The translations under genes were made by a program, and so were the position numbers. This document shows, one piece after another, positions 1 to 7,484 of a DNA stretch of 33,991 nt. The notes below the pieces were generated by a model that saw only the letters and a program-made list of their open reading frames with translations, was not told the origin of the DNA and made no database searches. The stretch's first letter is position 1, and the number at the start of each line of letters is the position of its first letter. Source of the DNA: VBCK01 sp035511515 (GTDB lineage Bacteria; Pseudomonadota; Gammaproteobacteria; Burkholderiales; Burkholderiaceae_F); NCBI GenBank assembly GCA_035511515.1, contig DATKFG010000094.1, forward strand, positions 1 through 33,991, read 5' to 3'.

Positions 1-1
1 A

Positions 2-766
2 TCACGCGTCCGGCCAAACCGCGGCGACGAGCTCCGGCAGCACCGCGGCGGCCGGCCCGCGCAGGTTCAGTGTCACCCGATCGTCAAGAACCGTCTGATC
101 GATATTGACCTGGATCGTGACCGATCCGGCCGCGATCGCAGCCCGCGTCAGGCCCGCGGCCGGCTCGACGATGCTGGAGGTTCCGATGCACAGGAAAGCA
201 TCGCAGGCGCGCGACGCATCGAGGGCTTCCTGCCAGGTACCTCTGGGCAACATTTCGCCGAACCACACGACCCCGGGCCGCACGCGACCGCCGCAGGCGC
301 CGCAACGCGGCGGGGGCAGGCGCGCGCAGTCTTCAGGCATGGCCGCCGCAGGTGGCGGTAGCGGGTACTCCCAGCCGCATACGCTGCAGTACGGCTTGCA
401 GATGCGCCCGTGCAGATGGAGCACCTGCGCGCTGCCGGCCCGTTCATGAAGATCGTCGACGTTCTGGGTGACGACCGTCAGGTGCGCAACGCGGCCCTGC
501 AGCGCCGCAATGGCACGGTGCGCCGCGTTCGGCTCGGATGTGCGCACGATGGTCCGGCGCCATTCGTACCAGGCCCACACGAGCGCCGGGTCGCGCTCGA
601 ATGCCTCGGGCGTTGCCAGCGCCTGTGCGTCGAAGTTCCGCCACAACCCGGTTTGGCGGTCGCGGAAGGTCGCAATCCCGCTTTCGGCCGATACGCCGGC
701 GCCGGTGAAGACTACGACACGCCGGGCACGTCCGAGACGCGAGGCCAGGTCGGCGGCAAGTTGCAC
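2..766 (-). CDS. cobB: Sir2-family NAD-dependent protein deacylase
   Basis: Sirtuin that removes acyl groups from lysines using NAD+ in the cytoplasm. The 254-residue protein shows the NAD-binding motif GAGVSAESGI (22-31), TQNVDDLH (100-107), the catalytic His in HLHG (His119) and two zinc-binding CxxC pairs (Cys127/130 and Cys155/158). Tyr67 and Arg70 form the YxxR pair of class III sirtuins, which in that class favours succinyl/malonyl-lysine, so desuccinylase activity is plausible (inference). The start is GTG at 766; the stop of the upstream thioesterase lies 1 base away, so the two genes are almost certainly co-transcribed and translationally coupled. The stop codon (2-4) is inside the window, so the gene is complete. 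Very secure as a sirtuin; acyl preference is not. Confidence 0.96.
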   Translation of the reverse strand: MQLAADLASRLGRARRVVVFTGAGVSAESGIATFRDRQTGLWRNFDAQALATPEAFERDPALVWAWYEWRRTIVRTSEPNAAHRAIAALQGRVAHLTVVTQNVDDLHERAGSAQVLHLHGRICKPYCSVCGWEYPLPPPAAAMPEDCARLPPPRCGACGGRVRPGVVWFGEMLPRGTWQEALDASRACDAFLCIGTSSIVEPAAGLTRAAIAAGSVTIQVNIDQTVLDDRVTLNLRGPAAAVLPELVAAVWPDA

Positions 767-767
767 C

Positions 768-1169
768 TCAGTCGGACCCGGCCTTGGCCTTGAGCCGCTC
801 GTTGAACCGCTTCATGTCGATCAGCATGCGCTGATGCGTGCCGGTGCCGATCTGCTCGCTGCCGTCGAAGGCGCGGACCTCGAATTCGATCCGGCGTCCG
901 TCCACGCCGGTGACTTCGGCCTCGCCCCTGACCTTGCGCCCGACCGGGGTCGCGGCCAGGTGCGTGATGTCGACCCGCGAGCCGACCGCGCTCTGCCCCG
1001 CCTCCAGGTACGGCTTGATCGCGTTCAGCGCGGCGTTTTCCATCGCCATGATCATCACGGGCGTGGCCAGCACCGCGGGCAGCGTGGCGTCCTTGAACCG
1101 GTTGGCCAGGTGATCGGCGCCGACCACCAGTTCGAATGTACCGCGCGCCCCGATCGGTATCTGGCTCAT
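768..1169 (-). CDS. FlK-like acyl-CoA thioesterase
   Basis: A 133-residue hotdog-fold thioesterase of the fluoroacetyl-CoA thioesterase (FlK) type. The family triad Thr/Glu/His can be placed at Thr36 (in LATPVMI), Glu44 (MAMENAA) and His70 (VDITHLAATP), followed by the conserved run of strands ending in a GTGTHQR segment. Most chromosomal homologues have no known substrate; hydrolysis of a short acyl-CoA is the reasonable expectation, and fluoroacetate resistance should not be assumed. A good Shine-Dalgarno (AGGGGTGAT) sits just before the ATG at 1169. It directly precedes the sirtuin with a 1-base gap, linking acyl-CoA turnover with protein deacylation. Confidence 0.88.
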   Translation of the reverse strand: MSQIPIGARGTFELVVGADHLANRFKDATLPAVLATPVMIMAMENAALNAIKPYLEAGQSAVGSRVDITHLAATPVGRKVRGEAEVTGVDGRRIEFEVRAFDGSEQIGTGTHQRMLIDMKRFNERLKAKAGSD

Positions 1170-1228
1170 CGATCACCCCTGGACAGGTTCCCGCCCGACG
1201 CAGCACCGCGGTCTGCGCATCACCATGA

Positions 1229-1789
1229 TCATCGCCCGCAATAGCAGCGAGCCTGGCCGCAGTACTCGACCCAGCTCATCGAGGTGCGCACGTCCCGACG
1301 GTCGCCGTCGAGCAGGACATCGAAACGCGCGGCTTCGCTGAACTCATTGCAATAGCGCCATTCCCACACCAGTTCCCGCCGTGCCTCGAAGTAATTGGTC
1401 CAGGCCGGCACCGGCGGGCCGAGCGTTCGCAGCACTTCCGATTCGGTCATCCCGCGTGAGATCCGGTAAAAATGGGCCTCGTCCATCACGTTGACGATAC
1501 GCTCCAGCCGCCCATCGGGACCCAGGTAGACCATGAACGAATGGTATCCGGCCGGACCGCGCGGATACGATAGCTGCACCGAGTGATCCGGCTCGGTCCA
1601 TTGCACTGGCGGTTCGCCCATCGAGGCGATAACGTCCTGCAGTGTGGCCTGACCCGGCTTCAGGGCTGCGCCGCTATAACTGTAGGTGGAAAGCGCGCAG
1701 CCCCACAACGCGAACGCTCCTACGGCGCCCCACGGCACACCGGCGCGGAACAGCCACCGCCTCGGCGCAAGCCTGCGAAACTGGCGCAC
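1229..1789 (-). CDS. BamE/SmpA-like lipoprotein, function unknown
   Basis: A 186-residue predicted lipoprotein. The N-terminus is Arg-rich, then hydrophobic (14-30), ending in a lipobox-like ALWGC with Cys31 as the lipidation site; the -1 Gly is good, while Trp at -2 is unusual. Two BamE-like segments follow: one around residues 46-62 (GQATLQDVIASMGEPP) and one around 110-130 (RGMTESEVLRTLGPP), each with the small helix then GxP turn typical of SmpA/OmlA domains. The C-terminus has four Cys within about 25 residues. The start is GTG at 1789, preceded by GAGGGACGAGG. It could be an outer-membrane-assembly accessory protein or only share the fold; it is too divergent to call BamE itself. Confidence 0.72.
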   Translation of the reverse strand: MRQFRRLAPRRWLFRAGVPWGAVGAFALWGCALSTYSYSGAALKPGQATLQDVIASMGEPPVQWTEPDHSVQLSYPRGPAGYHSFMVYLGPDGRLERIVNVMDEAHFYRISRGMTESEVLRTLGPPVPAWTNYFEARRELVWEWRYCNEFSEAARFDVLLDGDRRDVRTSMSWVEYCGQARCYCGR

Positions 1790-1823
1790 CCTCGTCCCTC
1801 GCGTTCGGATTTCGCAACCGCAC

Positions 1824-2312
1824 CTAGCCCAACGCGGCGATCACCGGCGGCGGAGCCTGGACCAGCTCGATCAGCACGCCCTCGCCGCCAAGCGGCGCTT
1901 CCTGGCTTGCCTTCGGATGAATGAAGGCGACGTCGTGACCGGCGGCACCGCGGCGGATGCCGCCTGGGGCGAAGCGAACCCCTTGCGCAGTGAGCCACTT
2001 GACCGCCGATGGCAAGTCATCGACCCACAAGCCCACGTGATTCAGCGCCGGCTCGTGCACCGCCGGCCGTGCAGCAGCATCCAGCGGCTGCATCAGGTCA
2101 ATCTCGCAGCGGGCCATCCCGCGTCCGACCACCGCGATGTCCTCGTCGACGTTTTCCCGTTCGCTGCGGTAGCTGCCTTCCAGGCTCAGTCCCAGCAGGT
2201 CGATCCACAGCCGCCGCAGCCGCATCTTGTCCGTGCTGCCCAGAGCGATCTGCTGAACGCCGAGAATCCGGAACGGGCGCTGCGAAGCTGCGGCGGTGGC
2301 GCTGATCGTCAT
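1824..2312 (-). CDS. VOC-family (glyoxalase/epimerase-like) protein
   Basis: A 162-residue protein with two beta-alpha-beta-beta-beta modules of the vicinal-oxygen-chelate superfamily. Module 1 starts at VQQIALGSTD (19-28) and module 2 at NHVGLWVDD (91-99). Likely metal ligands are Glu70, His92 and Glu149 (VLIELVQAP); the first-strand position usually held by His is Gln21, so metal binding may be altered. The pattern recalls methylmalonyl-CoA epimerase and lactoylglutathione lyase, but the substrate cannot be assigned. I chose the ATG at 2312 (MTISATAA); an in-frame ATG at 2345 would add 11 residues and neither has a strong ribosome site. It lies in a minus-strand run with the antiporter upstream and the lipoprotein downstream. 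Confidence 0.8.
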   Translation of the reverse strand: MTISATAAASQRPFRILGVQQIALGSTDKMRLRRLWIDLLGLSLEGSYRSERENVDEDIAVVGRGMARCEIDLMQPLDAAARPAVHEPALNHVGLWVDDLPSAVKWLTAQGVRFAPGGIRRGAAGHDVAFIHPKASQEAPLGGEGVLIELVQAPPPVIAALG

Positions 2313-2363
2313 GGACGTGCCCTGATTGCTCCTGCTGCCTGCCATGGTAGCAAGCCGGTCCGC

Positions 2364-3980
2364 TCATTCCTCATGCTGATGGTTGGCAAGCCTCGCATCC
2401 CGCAGGTCGAGCTCCCGCTCGATGCGCCGGCGCGCCTCATCCTTCAGCGCACCTTGCCGATACAGCTCGTTGACCCGCTCGCGCTCGGCGGCGATCAGCT
2501 CGAACTCGATCTCGTCGTGAAGCTTGCCCTGCTCGCGATGCCCGCCGGCCCCGTCGTGCTCCTGGTCGAAATGCTTCAGGCGTTCGCGATGCTGGGCGCG
2601 AAGCGCATGAACGAGGTCCTGCGGCAGGCTGCGCTGCGTCGCAAGCTGGTCCAGGCGCTCGAGGGCCGACTCGATGGCGCCTCGTCGGGCCGCCAGCTCT
2701 TCGCCCCGGTCGGCGCGCTGCTCGCGCTTGCCCGCATGGGCCAGGCCGAGCGCACGTATCACCGCCGGCAGCATCAGGCCCTGCCCGACCAGTGTCACCA
2801 GGATCACCGAAAAGGTGAGGAAAAATATCAGGTCGCGGTCCGGGAAAGGCTGTCCCGTCTGCGTTTCCAGCGGGATCGCCAGCGCCGCCGCCAGCGAGAC
2901 GATGCCGCGCACGCCGGTGAACGCAATCGCAAACGGCCACTGCCATGGCGGCGCCGGATCCTTTCGCGCGATCGAGGCGAACAGCCGACGCGGGACATAG
3001 GTGACCGGGAAGGTCCATACGAAGCGGGCCAGGATGACCACGCCAGCGACGACCGCTGCGGCGACGCCCAGCTCGGATAAGGAATGCCCCGTCATTCCCG
3101 CCATCAGCGTGCGTGCCTGAAGGCCGGTGATGAGAAACACCAGGCCATCGATCAGGTACACCAGGACATCCCAGAAGAAGATGCCCTGAAGGCGTGTGGC
3201 CGCGCTGATGATGTTCAGGCCGTTCCAGCTGACGTACAGGCCCGCCGCCACCGTGGCGAGGACTCCGGAGCCGCCCAGGTGCTCCGGCGGCCAGAAGGCG
3301 ACAAACGGCGTCAGGATCGAAAACAGGATCTCGATTTGAGGATCGCGCACCCAGCGGCGCAGGCGCAGCATCAACCAGCCCACGCCGATCCCCCAGACGA
3401 TTTCTCCGGCGACGATGGCCGCGAACAGTGCGGCCGCCTTGCCCGCCGAGAACACTCCGGCGCTCACCGCGGCGACCGCAAAGCGGTACAGAATCAGCGC
3501 GGTCGCGTCATTCGCCAGGCCCTCCCCTTCGAGGACGACGAGGATTCGCCGGGGCAGCTGCAATCGGCGGGCGATCGACAGGGGCGCCACCGCATCCGGA
3601 GGCGAAACAATCGCACCCAGAACGAAGCCCACCGGCCAGGACAGGCCAAGGACCCAGTGCGCCGCCGCGGCGGCGGCAATCGTCGTGAACGCCACGCCAC
3701 CGACCGCCAGCAGCGAAATGGCGCGCAGATTGAAGCGAAACTCCCGCCAGCTCATCGCAACCGCCGACGAGTAAACGATCGGCGGCAGTATCAGCAGCAG
3801 CACCAGGTCCGGGGCAAGTCTTACCGCGGGCAAGCCCGGAACCAGCGCCAGCGCAACGCCGGTGAGGACCAGCAGGATGGACGGGGGAACCTGCAGTCGT
3901 TTCGCGACGATCCCGACCACCGCGGTCACGATCAGCAACAGGATCAGGGTCTGGATGGCGCTTGTCATCGCAGGCTGCAT
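2364..3980 (-). CDS. CPA1-family Na+/H+ antiporter (NhaP type)
   Basis: A 538-residue integral membrane cation/proton exchanger. About a dozen hydrophobic segments span residues 7 to about 415. The ion-binding ND motif of electroneutral CPA1 exchangers is at Asn157-Asp158 (GEGLANDATA), preceded by SPPDAVA (126-132) and followed near residue 360 by the conserved TGVRGIVSLAAAL stretch. The last 120 or so residues form a hydrophilic, Arg/Glu/His-rich cytoplasmic tail, probably helical and possibly regulatory. Start ATG at 3980 is supported by GAGGT five bases upstream; an internal ATG at 3968 is less likely. It is the first gene of the minus-strand run 3980 to 2. Exchanger class is secure; Na+ versus K+ preference is not. 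Confidence 0.93.
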   Translation of the reverse strand: MQPAMTSAIQTLILLLIVTAVVGIVAKRLQVPPSILLVLTGVALALVPGLPAVRLAPDLVLLLILPPIVYSSAVAMSWREFRFNLRAISLLAVGGVAFTTIAAAAAAHWVLGLSWPVGFVLGAIVSPPDAVAPLSIARRLQLPRRILVVLEGEGLANDATALILYRFAVAAVSAGVFSAGKAAALFAAIVAGEIVWGIGVGWLMLRLRRWVRDPQIEILFSILTPFVAFWPPEHLGGSGVLATVAAGLYVSWNGLNIISAATRLQGIFFWDVLVYLIDGLVFLITGLQARTLMAGMTGHSLSELGVAAAVVAGVVILARFVWTFPVTYVPRRLFASIARKDPAPPWQWPFAIAFTGVRGIVSLAAALAIPLETQTGQPFPDRDLIFFLTFSVILVTLVGQGLMLPAVIRALGLAHAGKREQRADRGEELAARRGAIESALERLDQLATQRSLPQDLVHALRAQHRERLKHFDQEHDGAGGHREQGKLHDEIEFELIAAERERVNELYRQGALKDEARRRIERELDLRDARLANHQHEE

Positions 3981-4132
3981 TAGACCTCAGGTCGCGCGCC
4001 AAGGGCCGGCTCGACACGGGCCTGTGATCCCTGCAGCGATCCTGGGGAACTCGGTGGTTCGATCCGGGGTCGAATGCCCCTAAGACCCGTTATCGGTTCC
4101 GTCAGACGGCAGGCGCTCAACGAGGTGGCATC

Positions 4133-4309
4133 ATGGCCAAGAGGCTCTCGCAGTGGACCGCGGCAATCCGGCATCGCGCCGGTCTTCTCGCAAGCGTGGT
4201 GCGGCGCAGCGGGCACGACGCGCCCCATGGGCCTTCGAGTGCGGACGAACAGGCCATGCGGCGCCGCTATTTCGGCCTGCTGGTCCACGTAGACCGGTCG
4301 GACCGCTGA
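4133..4309 (+). CDS. Small basic protein of 58 residues, unknown
   Basis: An ORF from ATG 4133 to TGA 4307-4309. It is preceded by GAGGTGG with a five-base gap, one of the better ribosome sites in the region, which is why I list it. The product is Arg/His-rich (starts MAKRLSQWTAAIRHRAG, ends VHVDRSDR) with no signal peptide or membrane segment. I do not recognise a family. It stands alone between the divergent antiporter start (3980) and the convergent doxX end (4328). GC-rich sequence produces chance ORFs of this size, so the evidence is the ribosome site and position only. Confidence 0.4.
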   Translation: MAKRLSQWTAAIRHRAGLLASVVRRSGHDAPHGPSSADEQAMRRRYFGLLVHVDRSDR

Positions 4310-4327
4310 TCCGTCACGGCGGTGGCG

Positions 4328-4795
4328 CTATCGCTCCCGGTGCGGGCCGATTCCGAGCGCGCGGGCCAGCAGGGCATCCAGGCTCACGCGCCCCGGTCCC
4401 GCCATCATCAGCCAGAACAGGACCAGGATGTACAGCACTTCGTTCAGTTCGACGAAGTCGTCCAGATCCGACACCTGTTTGATGGCGACCACCGAAATGG
4501 CTACGACCATGTTCACGATCATCGGGATCGTGACCAGGCGGGTGAACAGGCCGACCATCAGCAGCGCTCCGCCGACGCAATCGCTCCCCGCCGACAGCGC
4601 GGCGCTCAGGTGCGGAAAGGGGATGCCCCAGCCGACGAAGCGCTCGGTGAAGCCCTGCAGGTTGTGCAATTTGCCCATCCCGGTCTCCAGCCAGAAGTAG
4701 CCGAACACCAGCCGCATGGCCAGCAGCGCCAGCCAGTCCAGGCCGTCCAAGCGCTGCAGCAGCGCGTTGGCCGTTGTCACCAGGAATTTGCGCAT
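4328..4795 (-). CDS. DoxX-family membrane protein
   Basis: A 155-residue, four-helix membrane protein. The first helix carries the typical DoxX pattern RLVFGYFWLETGMGKL (28-43), followed by a short loop (FTERFVGWGIP) and three further hydrophobic helices. DoxX/DoxD relatives include thiosulfate:quinone oxidoreductase subunits and redox-homeostasis proteins, but most members have no assigned role. The same frame stays open far upstream through the oppositely oriented monooxygenase gene; the true start is ATG 4795, with GGGGAG seven bases ahead. It is divergent from the monooxygenase-like gene across 166 bases, which probably hold both promoters. Confidence 0.9.
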   Translation of the reverse strand: MRKFLVTTANALLQRLDGLDWLALLAMRLVFGYFWLETGMGKLHNLQGFTERFVGWGIPFPHLSAALSAGSDCVGGALLMVGLFTRLVTIPMIVNMVVAISVVAIKQVSDLDDFVELNEVLYILVLFWLMMAGPGRVSLDALLARALGIGPHRER

Positions 4796-4961
4796 TTGTC
4801 GCTCCCCGTCCATGACCTTGTTGTTGATACCGGCTTTGCGCCTGACCGCAAGTATGCCGTGGTTCGCAACGACGCAGGAGTCGTTTATGGTTCCGGTCTG
4901 CATCGTGCTGTCGCAGCCCGAATGCAGGCGCACATCGATCGACTCGCACAGGAGCTGAAAA

Positions 4962-5261
4962 ATGGTCAAGCTGGCATTGTTTGTTCGATTGGACGCGAAA
5001 CCCGGCAAGGAGTCGGCCGTGGAGGAATTCCTGCGCGGCGGACTCGCGCTGGTCCAGCAGGAGCCGGCGACGGTCACCTGGTACGGGCTGAAACTCGGGC
5101 CATCGACGTACGGAATCTTCGATACGTTTGCGGACGAAGCGGGCCGCCAGGCGCATCTGACGGGCCGGGTCGCCGCAGCGCTGATGGCGAAGGCGGGCGA
5201 GCTCTTCAGCAAGCCGCCCGTGATCGAGAAGGTGGAAATTCTTGCCGCCAAGGCTCCGTGA
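4962..5261 (+). CDS. Antibiotic biosynthesis monooxygenase (ABM) domain protein
   Basis: A 99-residue protein that is a single ferredoxin-like ABM domain: strand VKLALFVRLDAKPGK, helix SAVEEFLRGG, then TWYGLKLGPSTYGIFDTFADEAGRQ and a C-terminal strand EKVEILAAK. Members dimerise and act on quinones, heme or reactive aldehydes, but many are uncharacterised. CACAGGAGCTG, about ten bases before ATG 4962, is an adequate ribosome site. It is divergent from doxX and followed by a strong hairpin (5292-5321). With the DoxX protein and the aldo/keto reductase it could belong to an oxidative or electrophile stress response (inference). Confidence 0.88.
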   Translation: MVKLALFVRLDAKPGKESAVEEFLRGGLALVQQEPATVTWYGLKLGPSTYGIFDTFADEAGRQAHLTGRVAAALMAKAGELFSKPPVIEKVEILAAKAP

Positions 5262-5291
5262 TGGATGATCCGGCGCTACCGCGCTGATCCG

Positions 5292-5321
5292 CGACGCCGC
5301 CACCGCCACGGTGGCGCGTCG
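5292..5321 (+). terminator. Strong GC hairpin after the ABM gene
   Basis: The arm 5292-5305 pairs with 5309-5321 around a three-base loop (CCA): the inner eight pairs CGCCACCG/CGGTGGCG are perfect, and five outer pairs (CGACG/CGTCG) continue after a one-base bulge. It begins about 30 bases after the ABM stop codon. No T-run follows, only GTTTC, so intrinsic termination would be weak; it may instead stabilise the 3' end or be part of the regulatory region of the next gene. Confidence 0.5.
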
Positions 5322-5325
5322 AGGC

Positions 5326-5374
5326 GTTTCAATCGAAACCCGATCCGGGCCGATCGAAACGTTTTGTACATGTA
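5326..5374 (+). promoter_or_regulatory. Operator-like repeats upstream of the aldo/keto reductase
   Basis: ATCGAAAC occurs at 5332-5339 and again at 5353-5360, exactly 21 bases (two helical turns) apart. The first copy is the right half of an inverted repeat GTTTC-AATC-GAAAC (5326-5339). The second runs into AAACGTTT, and a perfect eight-base palindrome TACATGTA follows at 5367-5374. The cluster lies 60 to 110 bases before the reductase GTG start, where a regulator would be expected to bind. The regulator is unknown and no promoter hexamers stand out. Confidence 0.35.
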
Positions 5375-5434
5375 GCGGCCTCATCCTCGAGCCTACCCGT
5401 TGAACGGCATGGATCAACTCAGAGGACGAGCACC

Positions 5435-6451
5435 GTGGAAACCATTGAGATCGGTAAATCCGGGATTTTTGCCTCGCGCATCGCGCTGGGAACCTGGGCC
5501 ATTGGCGGCTGGATGTGGGGTGGAAACACCGACATCGGCGAATCTATCAATACCATCCGTTCGGCGATCGCGCGCGGAATCACACTGATCGATACCGCGC
5601 CGGTCTACGGATTCGGGCGCTCCGAAGCAGTCGTCGGCCTGGCGCTCGCCGGAGGCCTGCGCCAGCGCGCAGTCATTGCGACCAAGGCCGGGCTCGAATG
5701 GCAAGACGGCAAAGTGTGGCGCGACTCCTCGCCGGCGCGCATTCGAAAGGAGGTCGAGCAATCCCTGCGGCGCCTGAACACGGACTACATCGACCTTTAC
5801 CAGGTGCATTGGCCCGATCCGCTGGTCCCCATTGAAGACACCGCCGCAGCCCTCGGGGGCTTGCTCAAGGAAGGCAAGATCCGCGCGATCGGCGTATCCA
5901 ATTTTTCGGCCGCGCAGATGGCGCGATTCCAGCAGGCCGCTCCCATCCACTCGGTTCAGCCTCCTTACAACCTGTTCGAGCGCCAGGCCGAAGTCGACGT
6001 GCTTCCGCACGCGGCGCAGCACGACATTGCGGTGCTGTGCTATGGCGCGTTGTGTCGCGGGCTGCTGACGGGGGCGATCACCGCCGCGACCGAGTTCAAG
6101 GGTGACGACCTGCGGCAGAGGGATCCCAAGTTCCAGGAGCCGCGCTTCTCGCAGTACCTGGCCGCGGTGACCGCGCTGAACCGCTACGCGCAGGAGCGCT
6201 ATGGCCGGTCGGTTCTCGCGCTCGCGGTCCGATGGGTACTCGACCAGGGCAAGACCATCGCCTTGTGGGGAGCGCGTCACCCGGGCCAGCTCGATCCGGT
6301 CAAGGACCTGAGCGGCTGGACGCTCGACGAGGAGGCCAAGCGGCGCATCGAGCAGATTCTGCTGCAGACCGTAAAGGATCCGATTGGCCCCGAATTCATG
6401 GCGCCGCCGTCGCGCAACGAGGCGGCAGCGACCACGTCGCTGGCAGCCTAG
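5435..6451 (+). CDS. Aldo/keto reductase
   Basis: A 338-residue cytoplasmic NAD(P)H-dependent oxidoreductase with a TIM-barrel fold. The catalytic tetrad is visible as Asp53 (LIDTAP), Tyr58 (VYGFGRSE), Lys84 (ATKAG) and His125 (YQVHWPD), followed by GVSNFS near residue 153. The motif set matches the AKR11/YhdN-like branch that acts on aldehydes and ketones. The start is GTG at 5435 with AGAGGA about eight bases upstream. It stands alone with its own 173-base upstream region holding a hairpin and repeats. General class is secure; substrate is not. Confidence 0.95.
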   Translation: METIEIGKSGIFASRIALGTWAIGGWMWGGNTDIGESINTIRSAIARGITLIDTAPVYGFGRSEAVVGLALAGGLRQRAVIATKAGLEWQDGKVWRDSSPARIRKEVEQSLRRLNTDYIDLYQVHWPDPLVPIEDTAAALGGLLKEGKIRAIGVSNFSAAQMARFQQAAPIHSVQPPYNLFERQAEVDVLPHAAQHDIAVLCYGALCRGLLTGAITAATEFKGDDLRQRDPKFQEPRFSQYLAAVTALNRYAQERYGRSVLALAVRWVLDQGKTIALWGARHPGQLDPVKDLSGWTLDEEAKRRIEQILLQTVKDPIGPEFMAPPSRNEAAATTSLAA

Positions 6452-6608
6452 GGCGCCAAGACCGCTTGCCTCGCGTGGTTATCTTTAAACGGGGCGATTA
6501 CAGCCGTAACACGATCCCGGCAGCGGCGAAATGTCCGGGGCATCGGCGAGGCGCGCAATACGGTTGCGTTCAACCTTGATGCCCCCAACCAACTTACGAC
6601 GGGACCTT

Positions 6609-7349
6609 ATGACGGCCGCTACGACTTCTCCGGCGCACGTGTTGGCGATCGACGACGACGCGGACATGCGCCAGCTCATCTCCGACTACCTCGGTGAAAA
6701 CGATCTGCGCGTGACCACGGTCGCGACCGGGGCCGACATGCAGAAGGTACTGGCCCAGCAGGCGGTCGACGTGATCGTGCTCGACTTGCGACTGGCGGGC
6801 GAAGACGGGATGCAGCATGCGAAAAAGCTGCGCGAGACCTCCGAGATCCCGATCATCATCGTCAGCGGCCGTCTTGATGAGGCCGACCGCATCATGGGAC
6901 TCGAGCTGGGCGCCGACGACTACCTGACCAAGCCATTCAGCCCACGCGAGCTGCTGGCGCGCGTGCGCGCGGTCTTGCGCCGCTACAGGAGCTCCAGCGA
7001 GGTGCTGCCCGCGCGCAATGAAAAGCGGCGCGCGTATCGCTTCGCCGGATGGGAATTGAATCTGCGCACCCGCCGGCTGACCGAACCGGGCGGCAAGCGC
7101 GTGGAGCTGAGCAACGGCGAGTTCAACCTGCTGGAGGCGTTTTGCGCGGCACCGCAGCGCGTGCTTTCGCGCGACCAGCTGCTGGGTCTTTCGCGCCTGC
7201 ACAACGCCGAAGTGTACGATCGCTCGATCGATGTGCAGATCCTGAGGCTGCGCCGAAAGATCGAGGCCGATCCGTCGCACCCCGCCTACATCAAGACGGA
7301 ACGCGGCGCCGGCTACATCTTCGCGGCACCGGTGCAAGTGCTGCACTGA
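6609..7349 (+). CDS. OmpR-family response regulator
   Basis: A 246-residue DNA-binding response regulator. The receiver domain (about 9-125) has the acidic cluster IDDDAD (14-19), phospho-acceptor Asp59 (IVLDLRL) and Lys108 (LTKPFSP). The winged-helix domain (about 145-243) contains the VELSNGEFNLLEAF and ILRLRRKIE...RGAGYIF segments typical of OmpR/PhoB proteins. Upstream in-frame ATGs at 6531 and 6579 exist, but homology begins after ATG 6609. It is followed by a lone receiver and a hybrid kinase, making it the likely transcriptional output of that pathway and a candidate controller of the efflux operon at 10534 (inference). Confidence 0.93.
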   Translation: MTAATTSPAHVLAIDDDADMRQLISDYLGENDLRVTTVATGADMQKVLAQQAVDVIVLDLRLAGEDGMQHAKKLRETSEIPIIIVSGRLDEADRIMGLELGADDYLTKPFSPRELLARVRAVLRRYRSSSEVLPARNEKRRAYRFAGWELNLRTRRLTEPGGKRVELSNGEFNLLEAFCAAPQRVLSRDQLLGLSRLHNAEVYDRSIDVQILRLRRKIEADPSHPAYIKTERGAGYIFAAPVQVLH

Positions 7350-7459
7350 GGAGCCGCCGGGACCGGAACGTTGCGCTAGATCTGTAACGCGCGCGCAAGA
7401 ATCGGAAACGAAATTGCAGCGCAGGAGCGATCCAATGAGCGTACGAAACCATCACCAGC

Positions 7460-7473
7460 GAACGCGTGCGTTC
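7460..7473. promoter_or_regulatory. Inverted repeat before the lone receiver gene
   Basis: GAACGC-GT-GCGTTC is a perfect six-base inverted repeat around a two-base centre, ending 11 bases before the receiver ATG at 7485. It could be an operator or a small RNA hairpin that limits ribosome access. Chance occurrence in GC-rich DNA is quite possible. Confidence 0.2.
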
Positions 7474-7484
7474 CGGATCGGATC

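Noticed and set aside
1686..3080. 464-codon plus-strand frame opposite the VOC and antiporter genes
   Set aside because: Spans three real minus-strand genes and their gaps, with Arg/His/Gln-rich product and no ribosome site.
4050..4080. GGTTCGATCC and a GGGG-TCGAATG-CCCC hairpin resembling a tRNA T-arm
   Set aside because: No matching acceptor, D or anticodon arms on either strand; loop does not have the TTCRA pattern with a five-pair stem.
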